A stretch of DNA of 64,000 nt from Branchinecta lynchi (lineage: Eukaryota > Arthropoda > Branchiopoda > Anostraca > Branchinectidae): assembly GCA_023053575.1 (NCBI GenBank), contig JAKZAP010000001.1, positions 27,298,533-27,362,532 of the forward strand, in the 5' to 3' direction. Made by a program: the position numbers and the translations under genes. Positions 10,733-21,489 of this stretch are shown here, piece by piece (position 1 is the first letter of the stretch; the number at the start of each line of letters is the position of its first letter). The notes below the pieces were generated by a model. That model was not told the origin of the DNA, did no database searches, and saw only the letters and a program-made list of their open reading frames with translations.

Positions 10733-12064
10733 GGGATCGACTAAAAGCAGGAAAGGAAAGGCAAGAGAAAAGCAGGAAAGAATACTAAAACCAGGGAGGG
10801 CAAACTAAAACGAGGAAAGAATTACCGGGAATCGAGGATTCGAAAAACTGGCAAGCATTTCCTCTGTTTAGTATCCTGTGAGGGGTTGGCAACTTCCATT
10901 TGTTAAAGTTCATCTTTTCCTCCTTTTAGTATTCGAAAAAAACTGGCAAGCCTTTCCTCTGTTTATTATCCCGTGAGGGGTCCGCAACTTCCATTTTGTT
11001 CACATTTTCCTCAAAACTGGCAAGTGTAACCCATGTCTAAAATGTATGGACGCAAGTTCATTACTTCATTTCCGTATTACCTTCACCCCGCGGTCGTGAG
11101 CTATTTCAATTTACAAGGAATTCTGAGCGCGGGTGAAAGATGAGCATTTCGCATGGAATGCGCTTGGCAAGGATTGAATGGCAGTTAAGTTTGAGCTACC
11201 ATCGAGGCAGCATGAGCGCCTCGATGGTATGAGCGCCCCCTTTCCTCTGTTTAGTATCCCGTGAGGGGTCGGCAACTTCCATTTGTTAAAGTTCACCTTT
11301 TCCTCTTTTTAGCATTCGAAAAAACTGGCAAGCCTTTCCTCTGTTTAGGATCTCGCGAGGGGTCGGCAACTTCCATTTGTTAAAGTTCACCTTTTCCTCC
11401 TTTTAGTACTAAAAAAAACTGGCAAGCCTTTCCTAGTATCTCCCGAGGGACTAAAAGGACGAAAGGTGAACTTTTACAAGCGTAAATTGCCCACACCTCA
11501 CGAGATACTAAACATCGGAAAAGCACGGCACAGCTTGCCAGTATTTTCTAATACTAAAAGTCGAACTTTTACAAATGTTAGGTGCTCACCTCTCACGGGA
11601 TACTAAACAGAGGAAAGGCTCGCCAGTTTTTTAGAATTCCTAATTTCTTTCCTCGTTTTGGGACTCTCCGTGACAAGCTACTAAAATTAGGAAAGAAATG
11701 GTGGACTTGAATATCTTAGTTGCCGACCCCTCGCTGGACTCATGATCGCCTACCGGAAGGTACTAAAAGGAAGAAAAGGCAAACTTTTACAAATGTAAGT
11801 TGCCGACCCCTCACGAGAAACTAATGGGGAAAAGCACGGCACAGCGTGCCAGTTTTTTCGAATACTAAAAGGAGGAAAAAGTGAACTGTTACAAATAGAA
11901 GTTTCCGACCCCTCACGGGATACTAAACAGAGGAAGGGCAAAACCGGCTTGGGCGTTTTTGAGTTCTCGATTCCTGGTAATTCTTTCCTCGTTTTGGTTT
12001 GCCCTTTCCTGTATTCTTTCCTGCTTTTCTCTTGCCTTCCCTTTCCTGCTTTTAGTCAATCCCG
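10733..12064. mobile_element. Self-complementary hAT-like element C1, 8-bp target duplication
   Basis: 1332 bp starting GGGATCGACTAAAAGCAGG and ending in the near-inverse CTTTTAGTCAATCCCG. CACCTGCT flanks both sides (10725-10732 and 12065-12072). The uninterrupted LINE copy at 13141-13975 shows the same site unoccupied and confirms the boundaries. The interior is an iteration of ~90-bp modules: ACTGGCAAGCCTTTCCTCTG, TTTAGTATCCCGTGAGGGG, AACTTCCATTTGTTAAAG, TTTTCCTCCTTTTAGTA. The modules run forward in the left half and in reverse complement in the right half. There is no transposase, so it is non-autonomous. Confidence 0.85.
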
Positions 12065-12072
12065 CACCTGCT

Positions 12073-12341
12073 CCACTTGTCGAAATTATCTCATAACAAT
12101 ACATTGTCCGAGAATTCAAAATTCAAGATTCAAGTGTCACCCTTTTGGATGTTTCGTCATTACTTTCAAAATTCATGAACAACAAGGCCCAACCAGCAAA
12201 CGACGTCGTCCACTGCTTCCTGACCTAAGATTAAAAATTAAGTGTCTTTTTCTGTGTGTATATAAGGTGTTTTGTTTATTTTCGTCATTTAGTCCGCCTT
12301 TTCAAAATGGCGGGTCATAAATAAATTACTTACTTACTTAC
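12073..12341 (+). pseudogene. LINE-X 3' end, forward copy, after the insertion
   Basis: Continues the element interrupted at 10724. It ends in GGCGGGTCATAAATAAATTAC followed by (TTAC)n at about 12320-12341, a short microsatellite tail of the CR1-like kind. It matches the reverse complement of 13141-13400. Confidence 0.75.
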
Positions 12342-13140
12342 TTGACTTGGCTTCCTTCTCAAGGTTTCTGCCAGGTGTGGAGCGCTGCCTACCCTTTGCA
12401 CGCAGGCCAGAAAGTTTCCAGACTGATGGCCGTCAACTATAAGATGTTGACTTTGCCGAAGATGTTACCATGCTTTGCCACACACAAGAAGAAATACAAC
12501 ATAATGTCGCTTAGCTTGCGGTGACAGCGGAAGGAATAGGACTGAGAACTAATGTGAAGAAAACTAAGATGATTAACAACTCCGTCAACACACTACAGAC
12601 TTCCAACATATCTATTGGAAATGATACGGTGGAGCAAGTGGACCACTTCAAATACCTTGGAAGCATTATCTGTGAAGATGGTAGTACATAGCTGTAAATC
12701 GGCACTCGGATAGGCATCGCTGGATCCGCGTTCAATAAACTCTCCAAGATTCGGAAGAGCTGTGAGCTCATACTGATACTGAAACTACCCCTCTTTAACA
12801 GTAGCATTATCTCTACATTACTTTATGGATCCGAAACTTGGAACCTCACATCAGCACTTCAAAAACGTATCTTGGGCTTCGAGAACATCTGTCTCAGGCG
12901 TATCCGCAAGATCCATTGGTCCGATAAAGTGACCAGTGTTGAGGTTCTTGCTATAACTGAGCAACGCTAGGTGACATATGTCTTGATGGAGAGAACATGG
13001 AGGTACTGAGGGGTGGTACTGATGGAGGGCTGAGGGCAGACTTTCCGACAACGCTTGGTGCTGGAAACTTACTGGCCTGCGTGCAAAGGGTAGGCAGCTC
13101 TCCACACCTGGCAGAAACCTTGAGAAGGAAGCCAAGTCAA
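12342..13140 (+). pseudogene. LINE-Y reverse transcriptase C-terminal remnant
   Basis: The frame from about 12530 reads LRTNVKKTKMINNSVN, VEQVDHFKYLGSIICEDGS, then after a stop RIGIAGSAFNKLSKIRKS, LLYGSETWNLTS and CLRRIRKIHW. This is the usual order downstream of the RT core in an animal LINE family (FKYLGS, LLYGSETW, LRRI). Internal stops make it dead. The first ~75 bp (12342-12417) is an inverted copy of 13060-13140, so LINE-Y 3' sequence lies on both sides of the inverted pair. Confidence 0.8.
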
Positions 13141-13975
13141 GCCAGTAAGTAAGTAATTTATTTATGACCCGCCATTTTGAAAAGGCGGAGTAAATGACGA
13201 AAATAAACAAAACACTTCTATACACACATATACAAACAGAAAAAGACACTTAATTTTTAATCTTCGGTCGGGAAGCAGTGGACGACGTCGTGTGCTGGTT
13301 GGGCCTTGTTGTCCATGATTTTTGAAAGTGATGACGAAACATCCAAAAGGGTAACACTTGCATCATAAATTTTGAATATCTCCATCAAGGTATAGTTATG
13401 ACATAATTTCGACAAGTGGAACAGGTGCTTTGCATATTTAAAATAACATGATCTCATCTTTTTAATCTCCTTCTTTCGAAGAACATGAGTGACGCCAGAA
13501 CCAAATAGTATAGAAGGAGTGCAGAAGGTGCTGTACAAATTTCCCAAAGCTTTACGATTATAGCGCCCTCGGTTGGGGACGATTCAGTCATAGGCGCTAC
13601 GGATTGACTTATGAACTTCTTGAACAACCGAAGAGCAAAATTCTGACAATGAAGATTTGAATGGTATTCAAAGCCACCGTAGAGAGTCTCTTGATTTGAC
13701 GATGAACGATCCAAGAGATATAAAAGCTTTAGATGAACTTGAACAATCTGACGAAGGGTTGAAATGCAGGTACTCACATTTTGACAGGTTGACTTCAAGG
13801 ATAATTTTGAGAAATTCCGACGACAGCTTACTTACATTTTTTGTGAGTGTGGATCGGCTACGGCTTACTAAGAACAAGTCGTCCGCGTAGGCTATGTAGC
13901 TGAAGGCATAGTCTTGATAGAAGTAAGCAGGATGCAAAGAATCGAGACAAGAAGATGTAAAGACAAGATACAAGA
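13141..13975 (-). pseudogene. LINE-X reverse transcriptase remnant, inverted copy
   Basis: The minus strand encodes AYFYQDYAFSYIAYADDLFL, VNLSKCEYLHFNPSS and the same C-terminal region as 10220-10724, followed by the same 3' UTR and (TAAG)n tail. It lacks the hAT-like insertion, so it preserves the pre-insertion site near 13415-13430. It is truncated at the RT motif B/C boundary. Confidence 0.85.
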
Positions 13976-14500
13976 AACCCTTTTGACCCTATCGCCGTCA
14001 TTTGCCAATCCATTCTTTTCCGTTACTTAGCTGCCATCTGGCATTGAAATCACTATATGAACCATGATTTGAAAACTAGAGGCTCTTACGGTTCGATATA
14101 GATATCGTTCAGTCATTTAGGATAACAACTTCAAGGGCAGGCAGAGCTTTAAAGAAAGGGGCCTCGAAGGGATAAAAAGCGGGGTAATTTCTAATTAAAA
14201 ATACAGAGTTTTAGTTTTCTGTTTTTGCTTGTTCCTCGCTATAGGTTTTAGTAATACCCATAAATACTATCGCTTGAATTTAATCTCCATAGGTTTGACA
14301 TGAGAATTTTTGAAACATCTACCATGGCAATTGACAGACCAAGGTCAGACTGGTAAAATTGAGTTTGTCGTCAAATGACAGAATGCTGCTTCTATGAAGA
14401 CTACTGACATTAGTACTTATAGACTATGATCGCACTTTTGAGACACTGATGGGTAGTCCTACATTCTAGTCTACGATATCTTCCAACTCAAGTTTATGTT
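13976..14500. other. No gene recognised
   Basis: Unique-looking sequence without an open frame, splice-bounded segment or repeat match that I can identify. Confidence 0.4.
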
Positions 14501-15970
14501 CACATTTATGGAAAAGCCAACTTCTTTCTGAGGGATATAGATGAGCCAGAAAAGTCCTTGAAGAAGCTTCAACGTGGAAATATTTCTGGTTGCAAGAAGC
14601 TTAGAATCTTGGCTGCCTTTTTTCTCCGTGTGGATGACGACTCGGGCCTTTCTGTTTTGACGTATAGCGACCAAAAAGATGACTGGTTTGCAGAAGAAGG
14701 TTGCGGAGCGGATCAAGAAGTAGTTTTCCGGTTGGGTGGCAACTTTTTGGAGGAAGCGGAACGAGAGTTGCAGCAGGAACTGAACTTCGAACAAACTCCA
14801 AACGGTCCAAAATCGTAAAAGTGCCTAGAGCTGGAGAAAGAACTGGGTATCAGCGTTGACGAGCAGATCATTTCCTTCAAAAGGAAGACGAAGATGAAAG
14901 AATATATTCGATAAAACCCTCGCTCTTGTGACCTGTAGAACCCTGTCCCCTGTGAGGTGTCTAGACTATGCATGGCTTTTGAGGTTTACGAAGGAAAAAC
15001 AACCCACATCGGTGAAGCTCGTAAAGAAGCTGGAGTAGAAATGGAACTGTGAAAGATGCTCTGGTCCCGAGGGTTATCGAACAAATAGAGAAGCATGTTT
15101 ACTTCTATATTTTTTCCCACCGAAGCTGTGGTGAGTGAGCACAAATTCGGAAAGGAAGTCACCGACGTCATCGAAAAGACGCAGACGGTCTTCATGCAGA
15201 TGGTATAATACGAAAGACAGGCTTGGTAAAGCAAAGCTGATTGAAAAAAAGGAGATGAATAAGAAATGGAGGGGTGCATCGAATGGGACGTGCCAGTCGG
15301 ACAAGGGAATTGGCTTAGTTCGCTGTTACGGCAATGTCGACAATAGCATATTCACTAGAGCTTCAAACAATGGTGGAGCTGGCCAAGGGAAGTTCTAAGA
15401 CACTGCAGCAGTGAGAAAAAAACGTAATACGAAGATCAACGTCTTGATGTCACTGAAGACTACAAGCGTAACACGGGGGGTGTCAACAATTCGATTACCT
15501 GATTCGCTTCGTACAGGATCGAAACGAACACCAGAAAACGGACATTGACGACCTTCTTTCACTTCATTGACGTTGACTGTATTCGTGGCTTGAGCACTGA
15601 TGTTTCGAGCATCGACATCGTTCCTACAAGCCCGTCTCTCTTTTCAAGTTCCGAAATAACCTAGCTGAAGTCCTGATCCACTATGACTATGAAGTTAGTC
15701 CGTTAGAACGGCGTGGTCGACCATGCAGAAATGATCTCAGTAGTCACGACGGAACGGGATCTAGTTACCTGCTACGTCAGCGGAAACACCAACGCCAAAG
15801 AGAAACGAAAACATAATATATGACAAGTTGAATCGCTTCCAGACCCACACTAACGGCCTGGGAATCACTTTTTGGCTACGAGAAAGGTTAAAAAACGATC
15901 AAATAGGGATCAAGTATCAAGTGCTCAAAGTGGATGTTTTCCTTTGCCTCAATAAAAGTACCACTGTCAG
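14501..15970 (+). pseudogene. Degenerate coding-like region, possibly an old DNA transposase
   Basis: Successive plus-strand frames look coding, but stops and frameshifts break them: an 86-codon frame at 14558-14818 (FLEEAERELQQELNF), then ELEKELGISVDEQ near 14830, KFGKEVTDVIEKTQTVFMQM near 15150-15205, TFFHFIDVDCIRGLSTDVSS near 15560, and LAEVLIHYDY followed by RRGRP near 15665-15725. An aromatic-rich stretch followed by a basic RRGRP is faintly like the C-terminal part of piggyBac-type transposases. I cannot confirm this, and a decayed host gene is equally possible. Confidence 0.3.
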
Positions 15971-16075
15971 TAGACTTCATTTTGTGTAAATTTCCTTTGT
16001 TTTGAACCATGACACGATTATTAAAGCTGCGACCTCAAAACCTCAGGCCACGTTAATTGACAGACCCCTAGATTT

Positions 16076-17080
16076 CTAAGAATCCGTTGACGTAAGTGAA
16101 TGAAACTGACACAAGTTCTTAGTGAAGCCCTTAACACTCAAAATCCGTTGGAAAATAGTTTTTAGCTCGAAGGAAAATAATTGGGGTTCGAACGGGTTAA
16201 CAAGAACAATATTGTCCAACTGAACGGCAAGAGCATATTGCCCAAACTGAAACAGTTTTGGTGGTGCTGAACACTCGCTGGCTCGAAGAAAAATAGCTAA
16301 CCCACCGGAAGGACGACCTCTAGTTTTCATTGCCGGCTGGATGAACACAAAGTGCTCAGGAGATCGGCGCAAACTTTCGCTACTAGGGGAAGCAGATGCT
16401 CTTGAAGATAAAGAACGTCCGAGCTGCCTAGCAGATCATCAAGTAGAAGATCTTTGTACTTTGTGCCATTTACATTTAATGACACACAGCACAGTTTCTT
16501 TTCCTGAAAAACCATCATTTGCCAAGACCAACGGCGTTCCTCATAACGCTGCATCTGAGGCTAAAAGAGACATGACAGCCGTCGCAATTGGCACACTTTG
16601 GAGGCAGTGAGCAAGGGGATTCTTTGCTATAACTGTGGCAACCAGCACAACGAGCGCACTTTGGAGAATCAGACGGGTGCGGGCATTTGGCTACACCGTG
16701 GTTTGGGGATTGACTGCGAAAGCAGCGCTTGGGCATTCGGTGGAATTCATGAACACGAAAAACTTCATAAAAGATTTTTACCCCGATTTTCATAGCTGTA
16801 AGTAGACCAACTTGACTTTTGAACCCGCTTTTGAAAGAACGAGAGCCCGAAATAGGCACGACTTCACAAGAATCAGGAATCAGGGTCTTCAAGGCGTCGG
16901 TCGTAATGGTGACTGGAACACTCCTGACAACACGCGGGCCACGATGTCGGACCACGATGAACAAACTGTGGAATGCTGCCGAAGATAGAGTCACCTGGAT
17001 GTCAGAAGTTTTCGCCTTATGCGCGGAAAGACCGAAGTCTAAAGTTAAGTAAGTAAGGTAGAACTCGGTAAACTGTATAA
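16076..17080 (-). pseudogene. Non-LTR retrotransposon remnant: ORF1 zinc knuckles and start of ORF2 endonuclease
   Basis: On the minus strand a long frame (17162-16515) ends in three spaced zinc-knuckle-like clusters: CFRSQSPNHGVAKC, CARCAGCHSYSKESPC and CANCDGCHVSFSLRC. This is the gag-like ORF1 arrangement of Jockey/CR1-type elements. It is followed by a frame with CCVSLNVNGTKYKDLLLDDL and SDVLYLQEHLLP, the N-terminal part of the ORF2 endonuclease. The product would bind RNA and nick target DNA. The copy is 3'-truncated and broken near 16330. Confidence 0.75.
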
Positions 17081-17082
17081 AC

Positions 17083-18979
17083 AAGACCTGGAAGCTCATA
17101 TGGCACTTGCAAGGCTGGGTCAGAGGTAGGAGTTCGACAATTCGTGGCTTTGCTGTGATCAAAATTTATAAGCAAAACCCTTCAGATAACAATGATCATG
17201 CGTCCTTGGAAATCACGAGCATGTATTGTTCGTAAAAACTATTTTGTTTTTGCATTTGGCCATGATGATGCGCACTTTAAGGGCACTAGAGATTCATCTG
17301 TAACGAACATTCTTGAAGCACAAATGATGATAATCTCATCAGGATCATGAAAATGTATGTTTTGCTCAAAATTATAGTTTGTACTTTAACGAATTATCTT
17401 TTAAGCAAAACCCTTGAGCCAAATGTAGCTGGCTTATCCGTTTTGTACCGTCAAATATGATCATGGGCCCTTAGGGACCATGAATATATATCAGTTGCTT
17501 TTTCGCAGATACCATGGTATATGTTACCACGGTAACTGGATCTGCATTTACGACTATTGCCGAAATTGTACTTTTCGAAGTCATCCCAAAAGAAGAACAT
17601 ATATCCAGTTACATCACTAAGTGCTAAGCTTCTTTCTCACCAATCTGACAAAATTTGATGAAAGTGAGATGACTTTTCAGATACCACGACCAATTACCAC
17701 TGTCGGACTGTAGTATCTGAATATCTCATACCACGAGAACTGGCCAGATATCACGATAACTGGCCGAGATACCACAATAATTGCAAAAACGCCTTTTGAG
17801 CGTGGTATCAGATACCACGATAACTGCAAAAACGACTTTAGACCGCGGTATCAGACACCATGGTATCTGCAAAAGCGCAACTATCGTTTGGTCAAAAGTA
17901 TTTTTTCACTTTCGGTTAAGATACACACTTTAAGGGTGCTAAAAATTAAGGCAAACATGATCATGGGCTCATGGGATCATGAAAATGCATATTTTTCTCA
18001 AAATTATAGTTTGCACTTTAAGGAATCAACTTGTAAGCAAACACCTTAAGACAAATGATCATGGGCCCTTAGGGACTATGATTATAATATATCGTTTGGT
18101 AAAAATGATCATGGGCTCATAGGATCATGAAAATGTATAGTTTGATTGAAAGTATTTTTTGTACTTTGCGGTTAGGATAAGTACTTTAAAGGATGGTCGG
18201 ATCTTAGGAGTGACAATTTCTAAGCCAACCTTGTCAAGTCTCTAATTTCCAAGTCACGTTGCATCGTCCTAGCACATCTGGAAGTACCTTAATCCGCGAT
18301 CAACGCGATTTCCGGTTCCCCCTCCAGGTCCAACGCACCAGTTATCGGATCCGGTCCGATTTGAAACTGAAGATCTTTGACACTTTTTCTTGACACTTGT
18401 CAAGTTTCGGGCATTTCCGATTACCCATTCCAAACTAGAGTATGTTACTAGTTTCTTAGCTAAACTCTGACTCATGGTTACAGGATCATGAGCATCCGAA
18501 ACTGAAAATTTCTACCAAGAAAGTCAGAAAACAATCGATAAAAGACGGCCGTGTGCTGTAGTGTGTTGGGACTACAACAGAGAGGACGTCGGATCGATAC
18601 TACATCTGGACATTTTCCTTTTGCTCCCCTTTTCCTACACTTGTTATTAGTTTCCGGACTCCCGGATCCGGGGAAAGTCGAATCGGGGATCCGGAGATGA
18701 ACTGCGATACCTGAGACAGAAGCCATCCGAAATATCAATATTCATTAAGATCCGATTCGCCGTTCAGAAATTGAAAATACGTCAATATTTTGGACTCCCC
18801 TTCCCTCCACTCTCCCCACAGTGGAAATGACTATTTCCAAGTTAGTTTGGTCGGGTCCCTGATATGCCTGCAAAGTTTCATCGTCCTAGCACTTCTGGAA
18901 GTACCTTAACTCGAGATGAGTGGCCTGACCGACAAAAAAAAATTCATCGGTATATGGCACTTGAGCGGACCTGCAAGTG
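17083..18979 (+). mobile_element. Modular satellite element, copy A2 (E modules then A modules)
   Basis: The left terminus reads ACAAGACCTGGAAGCTCATA and the right terminus is GGACCTGCAAGTGACATAAA. The first half (to about 18185) repeats type-E blocks (GATCATGGGCCCTTAGGGA, GCACTTTAAGGGTGCTA, TAAGCAAAACCCTTGAG). The second half has type-A blocks (AAGTTTCATCGTCCTAGCAC, CCGGATCCGGTC). This copy shows that the two satellite types belong to one element. It is interrupted by the MITE at 17493-17882. Confidence 0.65.
17493..17882. mobile_element. Palindrome-rich MITE D1, 3-bp target duplication
   Basis: 390 bp bounded by AGTTGCTTTTTCGCAGATAC and its inverse GGTATCTGCAAAAGCGCAACT (19-20 bp matched). 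ATC is duplicated on both sides (17490-17492 and 17883-17885). Short palindromes such as ATACCATGGTAT and motifs such as TACCACGATAACTG recur inside. Intact type-E modules at 21665 show the empty site (GAATATATATCGTTTGG). Non-coding. Confidence 0.8.
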
Positions 18980-18984
18980 ACATA

Positions 18985-19190
18985 AACAAGAGCTGGAAGC
19001 TCATATGGCACTTGCAAGGCTGGGTCAGAGGATGAAAGTAGGAATTCGTCAATTCGTGGGTTTGTTGTGATCATATGTAAGCAAAATTCTCGAGATAAGA
19101 ATGATAACGGGTCCTAGAAATCACGAGAATGTATTGTTCATAAAAAACTATTTTATTTGTACGTTTGGCCGTGATACTGCTCACTTTATA
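18985..19190 (+). repeat. Left terminus of another modular element plus first E module
   Basis: Begins CAAGAGCTGGAAGCTCATA and continues TGGCACTTGCAAGGCTGGG, nearly identical to 17083-17260. It then breaks off, so this is a truncated second copy sitting directly after copy A2. Confidence 0.6.
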
Positions 19191-19234
19191 GTCCGACCGC
19201 CAGGTCCTGAAAATGTGACACCCCCCTAACCCAA

Positions 19235-19590
19235 AAGGTACAGTAGGTTTAAAAGTGGCTTCCGACCAAATCGAACACGCTGATTCCGAATATGCCGGGA
19301 ACTGGATCTGGAAACGATGGCTTAAAGTAGAAATGAAGCCCGATGCTGTTCCATTATTTCCTCTAAATAAGAAGTATCGCTCTCAAACACAGTAGGTTGA
19401 GAAATGGATTCCGACCAAATCGAACCCATTGATTCCGAATATGCCAGGAATAAATTCCGGAAAGGGTGGCTTAAAGTAGAAATATGCTATTCCATTATTT
19501 CTTCTCAGCAATGAGTATAGCTATCAAACACAATAGGTTGAAAAGTGGATTCCGACCAAATCGAACAGGTTGATTATGAATATACCGTTA
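19235..19590. repeat. Tandem repeat, three ~150-bp units
   Basis: Three successive units each contain GGTTGAAAAGTGGATTCCGA-like sequence, CCAAATCGAAC, GATTCCGAATATGCC and GGCTTAAAGTAGAAAT, with CTATTCCATTATTTC between them. The third unit is truncated. No coding frame is conserved across units. Confidence 0.8.
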
Positions 19591-20850
19591 AAGGACACCT
19601 GAATGAAGAGTACCAAGTATCATCCGTTAACATTGCCTACAGAAAACCCAACCCAGATACGAAATAGTGTTTCCGAGCTATGATTTTTGCTCCATTTTGC
19701 ATCTGTCCTTATTTCAGTACCGAACAATTTTGAAATAAATATTTCAAAATGAATATTGTCAAAAAATATTTTTTTAACCAGTTAGCCCAAACGCATATCT
19801 AGAAGAAATTCCAATACGATCCGACCAGTGCTGTACAAGATTTGAATGAATTGCGCTTTTTGTCTTGGAGTCTGCATGTGCAAACCTCCAGAAACGAACA
19901 TCCCTATTTCAAAACGTCACGCTCAGGAGAAGAATGCTCTCCGTGTCCATGTCTGTAAATGCATTCTCCATGGTATGTTCAAGTATGGTTTCATTGTTCA
20001 GGTGTCCTTTAATAAATAAAGTAGACCTGAAACCTGATAAGTTATTCTTCTCCTCAGTAACTAGTGCCATCATCTGGTAGAGTGGGCTACTGTCTGCAGA
20101 AAAGTTTATTCTAACCAAATTGAACCCGCTGCTTACGTGTGCCAGGGATAGCCACTGGTTGATTAAGGATGTGATGCGAGTCTGTTGCTTAATAACCTAA
20201 GTTTGCTGGAATGAATCAACGACTACAGGGATTACAATTGGATCAAATAATATGCTCGTGTTTTGAAATGTCACAAGAAATATCTAAAGCACAAAAAGAC
20301 GAGTTAAATGGGACACAGAAATCTCAAACTTTGCCAACATTGCTTCATAAAATCAAATTCCCTATTCCAATTACGAGTCGACAGAGCACCTGCCCCGACA
20401 CGAACATTTTCGCGGCAATAATCGAGGTATAGTACAAAAACGAGGTCAGGTACCCCTCCTGTAGGCTACGTAAGAAATTAAATTACTTTGTCGGGTGCAC
20501 CCGAGAAGTTCAAGTCTTGTCGATACAACAGGTTATTTTTACACTTTTGTACAGTCCAGTCGGGCAAAACACAGAAGAAATCAAATGCTGTATTGTTTTA
20601 TCGGGCGTCCGTATTGGTCTTCACATCATGTTTTTTTTACACGTTCTACCATTTACCACAAACTGCATTGTTCACATTAAAGTAACTGTTCACATAATAA
20701 ACACACCAGACAGACTGAGCTGCAAACATGGGTAAAAACCATCTTATTATGCGAAGTTCGGCTACATTATTTCCACTGTTAATAATCAGAAATCAAATTT
20801 TTGCCTTTTACGGTGCTAAGTTCTCTGAGTAAGTAGCAAGAAATTCTGAT
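19591..20850. other. No gene recognised
   Basis: Short frames on both strands overlap and share no codon-like pattern. A fourth weak echo of the preceding tandem unit may lie near 20105-20150 (TTCTAACCAAATTGAACCCGC). Confidence 0.4.
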
Positions 20851-20855
20851 CTTTA

Positions 20856-21150
20856 GAGCGTGTTCCACCCTTCCAACAATAGTTACTATTTCCGTTCCAA
20901 CCTCACCAAAAGTTACTACGCTGACCGTTCCAACCTTCTCGACATAGTAACTAATAGTATCTATTTGCTTACCACGCTCGGCAGCGTAGTTAGCGTAGTA
21001 ACTACGGATCTCTGTAACGTGATTGGTCGGATTCACCCGTGGCATGACATTCTTCTGGAAAATAGAAAAATCGTTCCAGCCTTGACGGCAAAAAGCCAGA
21101 ATTCGTGACGTCGTGTGTAGTAACTACGGTAAGTAGGATGGAACACGCTC
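20856..21150. mobile_element. Harbinger-like MITE, copy 2
   Basis: 295 bp from GAGCGTGTTCCACCCTTCC to GGATGGAACACGCTC, with TTA on each side (20853-20855 and 21151-21153). The interior matches the reverse complement of copy 1 (302-579), for example TAGCGTAGTAACTACG and GTTCCAGCCTTGACGGC. A TTA target duplication fits PIF/Harbinger. Confidence 0.8.
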
Positions 21151-21489
21151 TTAGTTACTTTTACTTCCATGTTTGTTTCGCAATTTTATCTCCTCATCCG
21201 TTTCTTCTCTGTAGGGTTAACTAATTAGCGGCGATTCTTGCTTGTGCGCACTACCTATTGAGCAATTCTCAACTAAAATAGGTACTTTTCGAGAAGGGGT
21301 CTAACACTTTCAGAATGCAAGTATAAAAGAAAACAAAAAGGCTTTTTAGGAGTTAAGCCATCGTCGGATACCACCGTTCCAAGCATATTTTGAATCAGGA
21401 TTTTCTGGCCTTCAAAATGGTATCGTCAGACTGACTGTACCTTCTGGGTCGGGTGTTTTCGAAACTAAGCGTCTTTTGACGAGCTGGCG

